Below, piece by piece: positions 42,501-51,502 of a stretch of DNA of 64,000 nt. Location: positions 186,001 through 250,000 of the forward strand of contig NAJO01000004.1 in assembly GCA_002077065.1 (NCBI GenBank). Direction: 5' to 3'. The position numbers were made by a program, and so were the translations under genes. Source of the DNA: Cryoendolithus antarcticus. Taxonomy: Eukaryota; Ascomycota; Dothideomycetes; Cladosporiales; Cladosporiaceae. How positions within the stretch are numbered: position 1 is the stretch's first letter; each line of letters begins with the position of its first letter. The notes under the pieces were generated by a model. The model had not been told where the DNA came from. It saw only the letters and a program-made list of their open reading frames with translations, and ran no database searches.

Positions 42501-43508
42501 GTGCTTGACTCTGAGACCAACCACGACATGAAGATCGACGGTATCTGTCGCAATTCGGACATACAGCATGCCAAAGCGAAACTGGTCCTTTTGGGCGACA
42601 GCGGCGTGCATGGCATGGGCCTTTACGCTGGCGAAGCGATTCGAGCAGACGAATTCATTGGTGAGTACGTCGGTGAGGTCATCACCACTAACGAGGGTGA
42701 GCGTCGTGGCGCCGTGTACGAGCACCAATTTCTCTCCTACCTGTTCTCCCTGAACAAAACACAAGAAGTCGACGCTACCTACTACGGCAACGAGATGCGC
42801 TTCATGAACCATCGCCCGAAGAATGCAGCGAACGTGTACCCACGAGTCAAGCTCGTGAACACAGTCCATCGTATCGCTCTATATGGCCAACGCCCTATCA
42901 AGCCTGGAGAAGAGCTTTTCTTCGACTACGGGCCACAATTCCCTGAGAAGAGTCTCAAAGGTGAAGAGAAAGCGGGCAAAGATCCTGTTGCTGCTTCAGC
43001 GCCCCACGTCAGGAACAAGAACCTGGTTAGTAACTTCTACGACGTCGAAGACACTGAAGACGCAGCCGGTAACGTCGTCGCACGCAAAGCGACATCTGGA
43101 CGTCGCGCGAAGAGCAGAGCGCCGAAGGCTGAGACTGCTACGCCGAAGAGCAAGCCGCAAGGCGGAGCTCGACCAGTTGCTGTTCGCAAAGTCGCCATGG
43201 CAGACGTCGCAGCATCTGACACACTCGTCGCACCTCCTCCACCTGTGCCCGGAATCGACAACGAGGAAATGCTGGATGCTCGTGCCAGCCCAGGACACCG
43301 ACTCTCAGCTTACTACACTTCTGACGATAAGATCGTGGATGCGGCAGCTGGAGCAGATGCGAAGGATGACGAGGACTTCGACCCGGATGCTTCGGATGAT
43401 GAGGCGGGAGAGGCGCAGAGCACGAGTGGAAGCAGTGATGAGAGTGAGGCTGAAGGTGAGACGCCGGCGAGGAAGAGACGAGGACGACCAAAGAAGTACA
43501 CACGCTAG
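39576..43508 (+). CDS. SET-domain histone methyltransferase, KMT6/EZH2-like (PRC2 type)
   Basis: This intronless gene encodes 1310 residues. The C-terminal half has a CXC domain (about 895-975), beginning YPCHHPGKTC and continuing with repeated C-x-C and C-x6-C spacings, directly before a SET domain (about 999-1118). SET motifs are GVHGMGLYAGEAI, EYVGEVIT, RFMNH, HRIALYGQRPI and FFDYG. The pre-SET CXC plus SET order is that of the H3K27 methyltransferase of PRC2. The usual NHS of the RFxNHS motif reads NHR here. The N-terminal half is disordered and has three acidic hydrophobic stretches (VIDLCEDSDE, DIDLTGDSD, VISISDDE) resembling SUMO-interaction motifs. The last residues form an AT-hook (KRRGRPKK). 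It is probably nuclear and repressive; facultative heterochromatin in fungi often silences secondary-metabolite clusters. Confidence 0.87.
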   Translation: MANNRQGSVIDLCEDSDEGKQSPKEPRKKPSSTPVPAKRSTGSSLKQTSSNTKDHDIDLTGDSDGKPQSSQKRDLTDKVRHPGPKRQDVKAGINGTSNARPPKAGSTRALLAAASDVISISDDEPSTTKTAEKLPREALKVKAKAPAPAGIESTKKRSRHEDVDARSSSPLAKRTRHIGSDVRIVAESPQQAVDSARKSTVEDTRKRFPDGDARSSGFRTARDIANRKAQDEIEKSRRARYALADQLPGARGGDESSLRRPTKALGAQATAEEGHARKIAESPNAGPGTPSIPSPVKKKLSRATAEPNAELSTSTPAVKIKTPPPRTDTPPNASARLAPSPRKRKAHSAAGDGRPKSPPANDNAREHGQRKSTDGLQRELQTEDDRGSKQEGVKTGIMGTLKAGFNALMGPPKAKAASAHDTGPSSDAVKNPQTDAERPATSARSPRRTTRDLLRPQPDTDRSFHVTSPLPGTSSDTNTTPAPSVTTTTPIETATSRSTPAPAVGGRPVMIQLTPLQQVEQTLEKYAAEMRTDTSYATKAMLKRVRLSGLHTSKERLEKPENVANSIFASLPAMPLIAVSASSKTPADSVRVNVETCIGKASVKSHYLVKPTICDTSEIMDVPGYTHYVSLRDNLLAPNVLHMNVWPYFGDEYVKEDTFGQLYHVDTADRERKLRRLLQAQRAEDYANSALEDLGITWSDVLHFLLDRNGFSTAGLHDSMKRAVSKAATSRSEDFPSTTGDGDKWVYVLSYATSKSKPDVLGTAALLCDCFQSSFKIPLWHLARRSRVVSEAFEAHVRQPLPVLDRTCRVCFHFNCSVHGEYREEETDDAEPGMEEDPAVATDLVHPEKVNRRKRMSFLPTPDSDKELSLPFRPPVKKRTAWDPNIFAKLEERGPFYPCHHPGKTCEASRCTCAQHHIHCEKSCGCASDCARKYHGCACKTVAKGLVCFEDSRCACFQLGRECDPNLCGACGVSSVLDSETNHDMKIDGICRNSDIQHAKAKLVLLGDSGVHGMGLYAGEAIRADEFIGEYVGEVITTNEGERRGAVYEHQFLSYLFSLNKTQEVDATYYGNEMRFMNHRPKNAANVYPRVKLVNTVHRIALYGQRPIKPGEELFFDYGPQFPEKSLKGEEKAGKDPVAASAPHVRNKNLVSNFYDVEDTEDAAGNVVARKATSGRRAKSRAPKAETATPKSKPQGGARPVAVRKVAMADVAASDTLVAPPPPVPGIDNEEMLDARASPGHRLSAYYTSDDKIVDAAAGADAKDDEDFDPDASDDEAGEAQSTSGSSDESEAEGETPARKRRGRPKKYTR

Positions 43509-43680
43509 GTGTATGACGTTTGAGACTGTTGGGAGCTGCGTCGCGGTATAAGACGCAGTTGCTTCTATGAGTTGGCAGAGTACCTCCGAGACACCTAAGC
43601 CTAGACGCGGAGCAGCGCAGTGAACGCAGCAATGCCTCTTCCCATCTCATGCACAGTCTTGGATTCCGCTGAACTTTTTA

Positions 43681-46600
43681 TCAAGCGATTCCCAATCCCA
43701 CCCTTCCCTCCATCTCCCCTCTCCCTCTTTCCCTCATCCGTCTCCCTTCCATCAACCCTCTCAAGCCCCGCTTCTGCAATCCTACGACGGCACTCAGCGC
43801 GCCGTTCCACATTTCCCTGCTTCCCTCACCCCTCAAGCTTCTTGCGCTTAACGCACTCTCGCTCTCGCTCATGCTGCCCTCTGTAGCCGCACTGCCAGGC
43901 ACAGACTCATCGTCGGTGTCCTCATTCAGCGGCATGACTTGGCCAGGCCGCAGAGTGTTGCGTGTGTTGCGGCCATTAGCCATGTCTGTGTCTATTCGCA
44001 GACTGGCAGCTGAGCGCGTCAAGCCGTTCACACCGTGTCCCAGGTCAACGCTGTTGTTCGCTAGACTTGCGTTGCGCTGAGGGAAGGCGCTCTCTCTGTT
44101 CATTACGCGCCCGTTGGCAGACGTGAAGACGACGTTTTCGCCTCCACCTGCGGCCATGGCAGCTGCGTTGAAAATGGCAGCTGCATTCCGGCCATCGAGG
44201 GACTCGTGCAGGCGCTGCACAACCGCTTCGAGCAGGCCGTCGACTTTGTAGGGCCGGGCTAGTTGGAGGAGCGAGCAGTAGATTTGAGGCGTCGCGAGAC
44301 TTGAAGGTGGGGAGGGTAGGGTGCCAGTGTAGAGATAGTGGAGGAGGGCGTGGACTGTGGGCGTTGTGTGAGGGAGGTATAGAAGTCGAGATCGAGAGGC
44401 TGGAGGCAGGGACCGCACATCGGGTATCTCGGACATGGTATTGTTCGTGAGAGTCGTTCCCGCTGAAGCCAGTGATGCAGTGATCGTCATGCTAGAGTTG
44501 CGGGAAGGGTGACCGCCAGCGCTAGGTCTGAGCGTGGCAGTGTCTGTGTCGTGAGTGCTTGGGTGTGAGTCTCGCAGAAGGCTGGTGAAGTAAGATCCCC
44601 ATCGTCGCGAGACCAACCGTGAGTTGACCGGTATTCGTGTGCCATCATTCGCCAGTATGTCCACGTCACAAAGCTCGCGGCATGTCATTGACATCACACC
44701 AAGTGACTCTGCTGCTGGCGTGAGCTGGCGTCCACCCAGTGAGAGCTCACTGGCAGCAGGCGCTGCACCTGCGCTTGCAGAGACGTATCCTGAGGTCGGC
44801 TCAGCGCTTCTGGGATTGTCAGACAGCCCGAATGACTCAAGCTCCACGAGGCAGATGTTTGAGAAGTTGATTCGACGATTGTTGTAGTCGTCCACGAGGC
44901 TTCGCTTTCGATTGCCCAGAATCACGAACGCATTTCTGCGACTCCACAGAATCCCTCTGTTCCAGCTTCCTTGACTGAAGATGCTTCCACTTGCGTCTAT
45001 GCGACTCCAAGATAGCGTTCGGAGGTCTAGTGCCCAAAGTGCGTACTCCTGCTTCGATGCAGTCAGGAATGTCCCAGACACAACGAAATGGTTGTCGATG
45101 ACACCGCCGTTCGGGAATCGCAGTCCAGGTGGCGATACATCTGACTGCATGAGCTTCTCCGTAAGCTCACCGCTAGGGAGCCTGACTTGCAGCTCCAGCT
45201 TCACATCGAGAAAGTTGTAATTGGAGTAGATGAGCATCGGTGCGCCAGATCCAACTGTCGTCGGCTCATCATCCTCGTCATCGTCTTTGCCAGCATGCGG
45301 ACCTGCGCCAATGTGCTGCGCACTCATTGTGGTCAATGGAGCTACCACACTTCGATATGCCCCACAGCTGCGACCCATGCCAGTTGTGCCCGTCCACTTC
45401 AGACTTCGCAGATTGAAGATGCTGATCTGCTCGATGTAGTGATTCGCGCTGTCTTGCCCGCCCACTACAACCATCTCTGCGCCTCCAGTCCCATCAAGCT
45501 GTACACCCAATGTCCCTTGATTGGGTTGTGTGCCTGCAGGATTGTGATGTAGTGCTGACAATGGTGCTGTGGCCGACCCGAACACAGCTGACGAAGGCAA
45601 GATCGTCGTGCAGTGCGCATACCGCCCTTGCGGAGACTCTCCAGCTGCGACCTTCTGCCATGTTCTCGTGGAGGCCTCGTAGATGTGAATGTCCGACATC
45701 ACGATGATATCTGATTGTCCGTCGGCCATGACCTCACCGCTAGGGTTCGGTGACATGCCGCCATAGCACACCAGCTTCGTGTCTCCCAGAGCGCATACGC
45801 TGTGAAAATATCTTGCTGGCGGGATATCACCCTGAGTCGTAAGCTTCGTCCAGTGTCTGTGAATCAGGTCCAGCTCGTACAGATTGGAGGTCAACTGCGG
45901 CTGTGCTCGTGACAGCTTTCGCCCGCCGAAAACATACAGCTTGTCGCCCAAGATCGTAGTGGTGGCGCCTACCAGTGGCGGCGGCTCTTTGCCCGTTGTT
46001 CGATGCACGTTGCACACAAGTCCAGACAGGTTCGCAGTTCCCGGCGTGGCTTCTGGCGGTGTCTGATTGGTGTGCGGCGACGGACCGGTAGTGGACTGTG
46101 AGGGCGTATGACTTGGCTGCCGTGGCTCAGCCTCTGGTGTGGGTTCTGCTTCAGCTTCGGATGCTGACTCGTACTCTGCTCTCATTCCAATCAAGGATGA
46201 CTGACTGCTGTTGGCGCTGTTAAGGTATCCATTGTTGCTGCCCGTGGGGTTGATGTACAACCCAGTCGGCGATGGCGCATCCGAGTTCATCGTATTTGTC
46301 CTACTGGACTCTGGCGTTGGACGCGACATATCGGGTGGTGACAGGTTTGCAAGATCAGCGAAGGGATCAACGAAGGTTGACTTTGTCAAGTCGATCCTTG
46401 GTGGACCGCTGGGTCGCCTGATGACCGGCTGTGCCCACTCCGGGATCTTTATCTCAACATATCGTGGGTGGTCGCCAACGGATCCTGGTGTATTGCTTCT
46501 CGAGGTGGGGTCCAATGCTGGCACTGGTAAGCTCGTCTGGCTGCTGGAGGTGTAGAATGTCGAGAATGAGCCGTTGCGAGAGTCGTTCACCGGACTTTGA

Positions 46601-46980
46601 CGGCCAAACGACTCGTAGTCTGGGATCACAATTGGTATATGCTTAGGCCGGGTGGTGCTTTTCCCTCGAGGCGAAGTCTCCGAGAGCTCGAAGGCTTCGA
46701 TAGAAGGGGTGTGAGTGCGTTCGATCGCACACGCGAGTCGCTGAAAGTCACTACCAGCTGGATTCGTAGATCCAGCTACTGCAATCGAGGCTGCAAGTAG
46801 TCTGCGCTTCGTAGCAGACGAAGTGGATCTCCTCGCGAGGCGGTGGTCGTGAGGTGAAATTTGGCGCTCTCCTTGCTGCCTTGGCGATTGCGATCGCACT
46901 GACTCTGCAGCTTTGAAGCTCGCTATGTAGGGATGATCACGGTCGAGCGTGTACACTGGGACGCCTACAGGGAGCGCCAT
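43681..46980 (-). CDS. Kelch-repeat and BTB-domain regulatory protein (Mds3/Pmd1/Ral2-like)
   Basis: This intronless gene encodes 1099 residues. Residues 1-320 are disordered and rich in Ser/Pro/Thr. A Kelch propeller follows (about 325-680), with typical blades: VGATTTILGDKLYVFGGR, LYELDLIHRHWTKL, PPARYFHSVCALGDTKLVCYGG, and RYAHCTTI. The BTB-like part starts near 750 (CDVDILANDGTRIPVNSRLV) and continues to LLHYLYTGTLPSPP with a C-terminal helical extension. This architecture occurs in fungal regulators such as Mds3/Pmd1 and S. pombe Ral2, which act in TOR/pH or Ras signalling, so a signalling or Cul3-adaptor role is a guess. It is co-directional with the peroxiredoxin gene about 1 kb upstream. 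Confidence 0.82.
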   Translation of the reverse strand: MALPVGVPVYTLDRDHPYIASFKAAESVRSQSPRQQGERQISPHDHRLARRSTSSATKRRLLAASIAVAGSTNPAGSDFQRLACAIERTHTPSIEAFELSETSPRGKSTTRPKHIPIVIPDYESFGRQSPVNDSRNGSFSTFYTSSSQTSLPVPALDPTSRSNTPGSVGDHPRYVEIKIPEWAQPVIRRPSGPPRIDLTKSTFVDPFADLANLSPPDMSRPTPESSRTNTMNSDAPSPTGLYINPTGSNNGYLNSANSSQSSLIGMRAEYESASEAEAEPTPEAEPRQPSHTPSQSTTGPSPHTNQTPPEATPGTANLSGLVCNVHRTTGKEPPPLVGATTTILGDKLYVFGGRKLSRAQPQLTSNLYELDLIHRHWTKLTTQGDIPPARYFHSVCALGDTKLVCYGGMSPNPSGEVMADGQSDIIVMSDIHIYEASTRTWQKVAAGESPQGRYAHCTTILPSSAVFGSATAPLSALHHNPAGTQPNQGTLGVQLDGTGGAEMVVVGGQDSANHYIEQISIFNLRSLKWTGTTGMGRSCGAYRSVVAPLTTMSAQHIGAGPHAGKDDDEDDEPTTVGSGAPMLIYSNYNFLDVKLELQVRLPSGELTEKLMQSDVSPPGLRFPNGGVIDNHFVVSGTFLTASKQEYALWALDLRTLSWSRIDASGSIFSQGSWNRGILWSRRNAFVILGNRKRSLVDDYNNRRINFSNICLVELESFGLSDNPRSAEPTSGYVSASAGAAPAASELSLGGRQLTPAAESLGVMSMTCRELCDVDILANDGTRIPVNSRLVSRRWGSYFTSLLRDSHPSTHDTDTATLRPSAGGHPSRNSSMTITASLASAGTTLTNNTMSEIPDVRSLPPASRSRLLYLPHTTPTVHALLHYLYTGTLPSPPSSLATPQIYCSLLQLARPYKVDGLLEAVVQRLHESLDGRNAAAIFNAAAMAAGGGENVVFTSANGRVMNRESAFPQRNASLANNSVDLGHGVNGLTRSAASLRIDTDMANGRNTRNTLRPGQVMPLNEDTDDESVPGSAATEGSMSESESALSARSLRGEGSREMWNGALSAVVGLQKRGLRGLMEGRRMRERGRGEMEGRVGLGIA

Positions 46981-47148
46981 CTGTGGTCAGCAAATGCACG
47001 TCTGTTCGCGGAGAATAATGATATGATAGCAATGTTCCTGGCCGGCTCGCAGCGACTCGTGCGAAATGAGAAGGAGCAAAACAGCAGCGCAGCGCAGCGG
47101 AACAGAGCAAGGCTAACATCTTTGAGACCGGATCTAATGTGCCTGGAA

Positions 47149-47721
47149 TCATGTTCCTCTCGCTTCGACAAAGCCGTCGCGGAATAGCAGCCGTGAGGCC
47201 GTGATTTGTCGGTTTCGGACAATTGTGCAGGTACCATCGCAAGAGACCACTCGAAGCCGAACTGCACCAGTGGTATCCGGCATTGCGCAGTTGTCGGCGT
47301 TCATCGGCCTGCAGCTATCCCTACACTCGGTCGGAGCAAGGAGCCGGAAAGGGCCAGGAATCCGTTCTGACAGTGTCCCAACAGCCTGGGTCGCATGTTT
47401 CAAGCCTCCAGAACCAGATTGATAGACATACAAGAGATCAGTGCTTACCTTTACATGTGTCGCGAGTTGCTGCACGTCGACTGGTTCGAGTTGGCGAAAT
47501 GTTAGGATCTTGGTGAAGTGGTCTGGCGGAAACATGAAATGCCAAGGCGTCTTTGATTGGCCAATCAGCATTCCTTCGGCCGCCTGGAAACGCGATTCGC
47601 TATCCTCGTCATCACTGCTTTGAGACATCATAACATGCTTGCCGTAATGGGCTTTGTGGGTAGCTGCAGCAGTTCGCCAGGAAGGATGGGTGTTTGCACG
47701 AAGAGAGAGCTGACGGGACAT
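47149..47721 (-). CDS. Doubtful small hypothetical protein
   Basis: An open frame of about 190 codons from the ATG at 47721 (MSRQLSLRANTH); the frame itself extends upstream to 47919. It contains an acidic stretch (SQSSDDEDSESRF) and a convincing-looking aromatic segment (KTPWHFMFPPDHFTKILTFRQLEPVDVQQLATHV). A possible 63-nt intron (47460-47398, GTAAGC...CCCAG) lies within the frame and its length is a multiple of three, so both spliced and unspliced forms stay open. The C-terminus is Cys-rich. I recognise no family. It may be a real short gene between the Kelch and peroxiredoxin genes, or a chance frame. Confidence 0.35.
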   Translation of the reverse strand: MSRQLSLRANTHPSWRTAAATHKAHYGKHVMMSQSSDDEDSESRFQAAEGMLIGQSKTPWHFMFPPDHFTKILTFRQLEPVDVQQLATHVKVSTDLLYVYQSGSGGLKHATQAVGTLSERIPGPFRLLAPTECRDSCRPMNADNCAMPDTTGAVRLRVVSCDGTCTIVRNRQITASRLLFRDGFVEARGT

Positions 47722-47968
47722 GACCAAGGCAGAACTTCGTATTGAAGCCGCTGGTGTACATCGTGAGGAGATGAATTGTGGAAAGTCAATCCTGCTGTCG
47801 ACTTGCACATGAGTTCGGCACTGTCTGTTGGCTACTTGTCTACGAGACCGCTGCACTCGATGCGCCTTGAGGTGCTGTTGTCGAGCATTGCGCTGCACAA
47901 GCGGCCATTCACACCACAATCCTCCGACCCCACTCAGCTTCCCACGCGTGCTCGTACATCATCTGGCT

Positions 47969-48727
47969 TCATGCGACTGCAGCAGAGGTCTTCTCCTTGG
48001 GCAGAGGGGTGAATCGCAGGTATGGCTTGACGACGTTCATCTTGGGGAACAGCTTCTCTGCCTCCTCGCCCTTGACTGAGGGGTGCACGATCACATCGTC
48101 ACCCGGAATCCAGTTGATCGGGGTGGTGACTCTGTTCGCATCACCAGTCTGGAGCGAATCGACAATGCGAAGCACCTCTGCAGTGTTGCGACCGGTGCTG
48201 GCTGGGTAGGAGAGGATCGTGCGGATGGCCTTCTTGGGGTCGATGATGAACACACTGCGGATGGTGAAGGCGATGCCCTTGCTGTCGACGTTGGTCGCGT
48301 CCTGGTGATCGATCCTGTGCCGGTTGTCAGATTCATTGTCGTCGCCACATGTCCGCCACGCGCCCCCAAGTGTTCAGACTCACATGTCATATTTCAGCGC
48401 GATCTCCCTGCTCTTGTCGCCAATGATGGGGAATCTCAGAGTCGTCCCTGAGATCTCATTGATGTCCTTGATCCATCCGCCATGGCTCTCCACAGTGTTC
48501 GCGCTCAGGCCGATCAACTTCACGCCACGCTTGGTGAACTCAGGCTCGAGCTTGGCGAAGGCACCCAGCTCGGTCGTGCAGACGGGTGTGTAGTCCTCGG
48601 GGTGAGAGAACAGCACAACCCACTTGTCGCCAATGAATTGGTGGAAATTAATGGGACCAGTCGTTGTTTCAGCGTCAAAGTCGGGGGCGACAGTGCCGAG
48701 GCGGAGGGGTGCTGGTCGATCAGTCAT
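47969..48727 (-). CDS. 1-Cys peroxiredoxin (Prx6/Prx1 type)
   Basis: Exons are 48727-48384 and 48314-47969, with a 69-nt intron, giving 229 residues from MTDRPAPLRLGTVAPDF. The peroxidatic site is SHPEDYTPVCTTELG, with the catalytic Cys near residue 47. The conserved catalytic-arginine segment (FTIRSVFIIDPKKAIR) and the extended C-terminal domain of 1-Cys enzymes (INWIPGDDVIVHPSV) are also present. No second, resolving Cys is evident. The enzyme reduces peroxides in cytosol or mitochondria. The frame stays open upstream to 48853, which would add a leader of 42 residues, but the internal start matches the family's usual length (about 220-230). Confidence 0.93.
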
Positions 48728-49792
48728 TTCAGCGATGGTGTCGGGTGGTGCGTGAGGTTCGTTTGCAACAGTGATGTGTTGGATATATGCTTGCAAGGAT
48801 GAGAGCATAGAGCAAAGAATTGTTTTGGATGATGAAATCAGTCGCCCCACCAAATGGCGTGCTCAGGGACAACTTACAAGGGTCCGACTGCCCCGCATGA
48901 TGGTTTCGTTCAAGCAGTCTTTACAGTCAGCAGCGAGCAAAACTGTCGATGATTAGTCGTTGCGTCTGCATGGCTCAGGCCGAGCATATTGACGCTCAAC
49001 ACTCTGGTCGGTGGCCTCGAGATCGTGGGAGCTGGGATCTGGTCGGCGCGTGAACGGAGACGATTGAGAGGTGCAACACCGCTTGATGAGCGAAAGAGCA
49101 GCGCGACCTTCGACAGCAACGCGAGAGAATGGCCTGTCTGTCAGCCAAATAGCGCGCTTGCGCAAAACTTTGCCCTCGCTTGGGCTGCGTATCTTGTGTG
49201 TGCGTGCCATCTGTCTGAAGTGTCACCGGCGGAGATAACGCGGCTATGTCGGAAGAGGCAATCCAGCGACTGGAAGGAATCCAGCTGCACAGCGGTGCGA
49301 AGGAAAGCAATGAGCATGCTCATCAACAGTCCTGAAGTACATTGCAGTGATCCTGCACTTGTCACAGCCAATGTCATGATCCAACTCATCAGCCCTGCGA
49401 ACTCGCTCCGGGCTCTCCCCAATCCCGGGCTATTCCCAGTACCGTACAATTGCGGGGATGTCAAGCGACTCGCAAATACAGATGAATATGGACACACGCG
49501 GTGTCGATAGACCCAACGGACGGCGTTGCAGTGCGCTGATGCAGGTACATACGTCTGAACAACGGCATGGTCGCGGAAGAGGACTACATGCTGCATCTCA
49601 TGTCTCGCAAGATCGCGCCAACAAGATCCACTTAGATGCCGAAAGATCTGCGAGCATGAGGCGTTGAGGTTAAAGTTCAGAAATAGAGTCATTGCGCATT
49701 GGGTGTGTCTGCATTTCTTCTCTGGCGCAACGGACTGTTTCATTTCCACCAATTCTCCGCAAAGGCTACTGCTGCGAGGACAGACGCACGCG
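48728..49792. other. Intergenic, no gene seen
   Basis: About 1.06 kb between the divergent starts of the peroxiredoxin and the MFS transporter. Overlapping frames on both strands lack recognisable content. The transporter frame extends upstream to 49664 without good coding character. Confidence 0.45.
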
Positions 49793-51502
49793 ATGGCAGA
49801 TCCGAAGGTCAAGATGGTGACTGAACCACTGGACGACGAGGATCGCGCATCGAACCTCGACATCATGAAGGACGAAAGCGAGAAACACCCCGCGGATTCA
49901 CAGGAAGACCTCCCAAGCAGCCAGGACGAGATTGTCTATCACTACATGACATTTGACACCGCGATACCGAGTCCAGCGCATCTGTCGTTGTCACCAAGCT
50001 CAGCCCTGGATGAACGATCACCTGCGACGCCACAGCCAGACTTGACAGCGTTCATATCGCCCTTCCTTTGGTCAAAACAGCGCAAGAATCTCATCACATG
50101 GCTGTCTTGCGCTGCCACGATTGTGACGGCCTACACAGCTGGGTCACACGCATCAGGCATAGATCAGATGTCCGCTGAGTGGCATGTCAGCAACATCGCT
50201 GTCACAGTTGGCATCACTGTCTTCACTGCTGGCTTCGCAATCGCTCCGATGTTCCTGGCTCCGTTCAGTGAGATCCATGGCAGGCGGCCAATTTTCATCG
50301 GGACTGGATGCCTATTCGTGCTGTTCCAGCTAGTCTGCTCCCTGACTCCGACATATCCTGGTATGCTTGTCGCTCGCTTCCTCACCGGCTGTGTAAGCAG
50401 CACATTCAGTACGATGGTTGGAGGCGTGGTCAGTGACATCTATCACGCTGAACAGCGAAACACGGCCATGTCGCTGTTCTCAGGTGCAGCTCTCTTTGGC
50501 ACTGGACTTGGCCCGCTGTTTAGTGGGCTTGTCGCACAACATACGACATGGAGATGGATCTTCTACTTGCAGGTCATCACTTGCGGCCTCATGATGATCC
50601 TGATCGTGATCTTCTTCAAGGAGACACGAGGATCCGTGCTGCTGTCACGCAAGGCGAAGACATTGAACGCTTGGATAGAGCAGCTCGAATCCGAAGGCCA
50701 CTTCGGAATGATGATGCCCCTTCGCGAAGGCAGCCTGGAGACATCGCCTCAACGTATCCGCTGGAAGGTCAAATCCGATGAGGAGCGTACAACACTCGGG
50801 CGGTCGATTGCCATTTCTCTCTATCGCCCCTTTCACCTGCTGTTCACGGAGCCTGTGGTCTTCTTCTTCAGTCTCTGGATTTCATTCAGTTGGGCGGTGC
50901 TGTATCTCACGTTCTCTGCGATCCCTCTTGTCTTCACTGAAAGCCATGGGTTCAATCTGGAACAGAATGGCGCGGTATTCACAGCCATCTCGGTTGCCTC
51001 TCTCATCAGCACGGTTGTAAGCATTGCACAAGAGCGGCTTACCCGCCAATACCTCACAGGCAAACGTCGTCAGATGCTCGACACTCCCGAGGGCCGCCTC
51101 TTCTTCAGCTGTGTGCAAAGTGCACTTCTGCCTATCGGATGTTTCTGGTTCGGCTGGACCTCCTTCCCTTCAGATCACTGGATCCTCCCAACCTTGGCTA
51201 TCGGCTGTGCGACTATGGGAATCTTTTCTATCTATCTGGCTGTGTTCAACTACCTGGCAGACACGTATCACCGATATGCTAGCTCTGCTCTGGCTGCACA
51301 GAGTTTCTGCAGAAACATGCTAGGCGGAGCTTTCCCGCTGTTCACCGCTCAGATGTTCAGGAAAATGACGTTCCAAGGAGCTGGCAGCTTTTTGGGTGGG
51401 CTCGGTGCAATGCTCACGATTGTACCGTGGGTGCTAGTGTTCTATGGACCGAAGATCAGGGCGAGAAGTCGGTTTGCGAGCGAGATTATGGAGAAAGACT
51501 GA
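49793..51502 (+). CDS. MFS transporter, drug:H+ antiporter-1 type
   Basis: This intronless gene encodes 569 residues from the ATG at 49793; the open frame runs upstream to 49664. A charged cytosolic N-terminus of about 90 residues leads into twelve membrane segments. DHA1/MFS signatures include the loop 2-3 motif APFSEIHGRRP, VARFLTGCVSSTFSTMVGG, and SLFSGAALFGTGLGPLFSG followed by WRWIFYLQ in segment 5. A long central loop (about 260-330) separates the halves. It should sit in the plasma membrane and export small molecules. The substrate is unknown; the nearest well-known relatives handle drugs or polyamines. No biosynthetic genes are adjacent. Confidence 0.92.
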   Translation: MADPKVKMVTEPLDDEDRASNLDIMKDESEKHPADSQEDLPSSQDEIVYHYMTFDTAIPSPAHLSLSPSSALDERSPATPQPDLTAFISPFLWSKQRKNLITWLSCAATIVTAYTAGSHASGIDQMSAEWHVSNIAVTVGITVFTAGFAIAPMFLAPFSEIHGRRPIFIGTGCLFVLFQLVCSLTPTYPGMLVARFLTGCVSSTFSTMVGGVVSDIYHAEQRNTAMSLFSGAALFGTGLGPLFSGLVAQHTTWRWIFYLQVITCGLMMILIVIFFKETRGSVLLSRKAKTLNAWIEQLESEGHFGMMMPLREGSLETSPQRIRWKVKSDEERTTLGRSIAISLYRPFHLLFTEPVVFFFSLWISFSWAVLYLTFSAIPLVFTESHGFNLEQNGAVFTAISVASLISTVVSIAQERLTRQYLTGKRRQMLDTPEGRLFFSCVQSALLPIGCFWFGWTSFPSDHWILPTLAIGCATMGIFSIYLAVFNYLADTYHRYASSALAAQSFCRNMLGGAFPLFTAQMFRKMTFQGAGSFLGGLGAMLTIVPWVLVFYGPKIRARSRFASEIMEKD

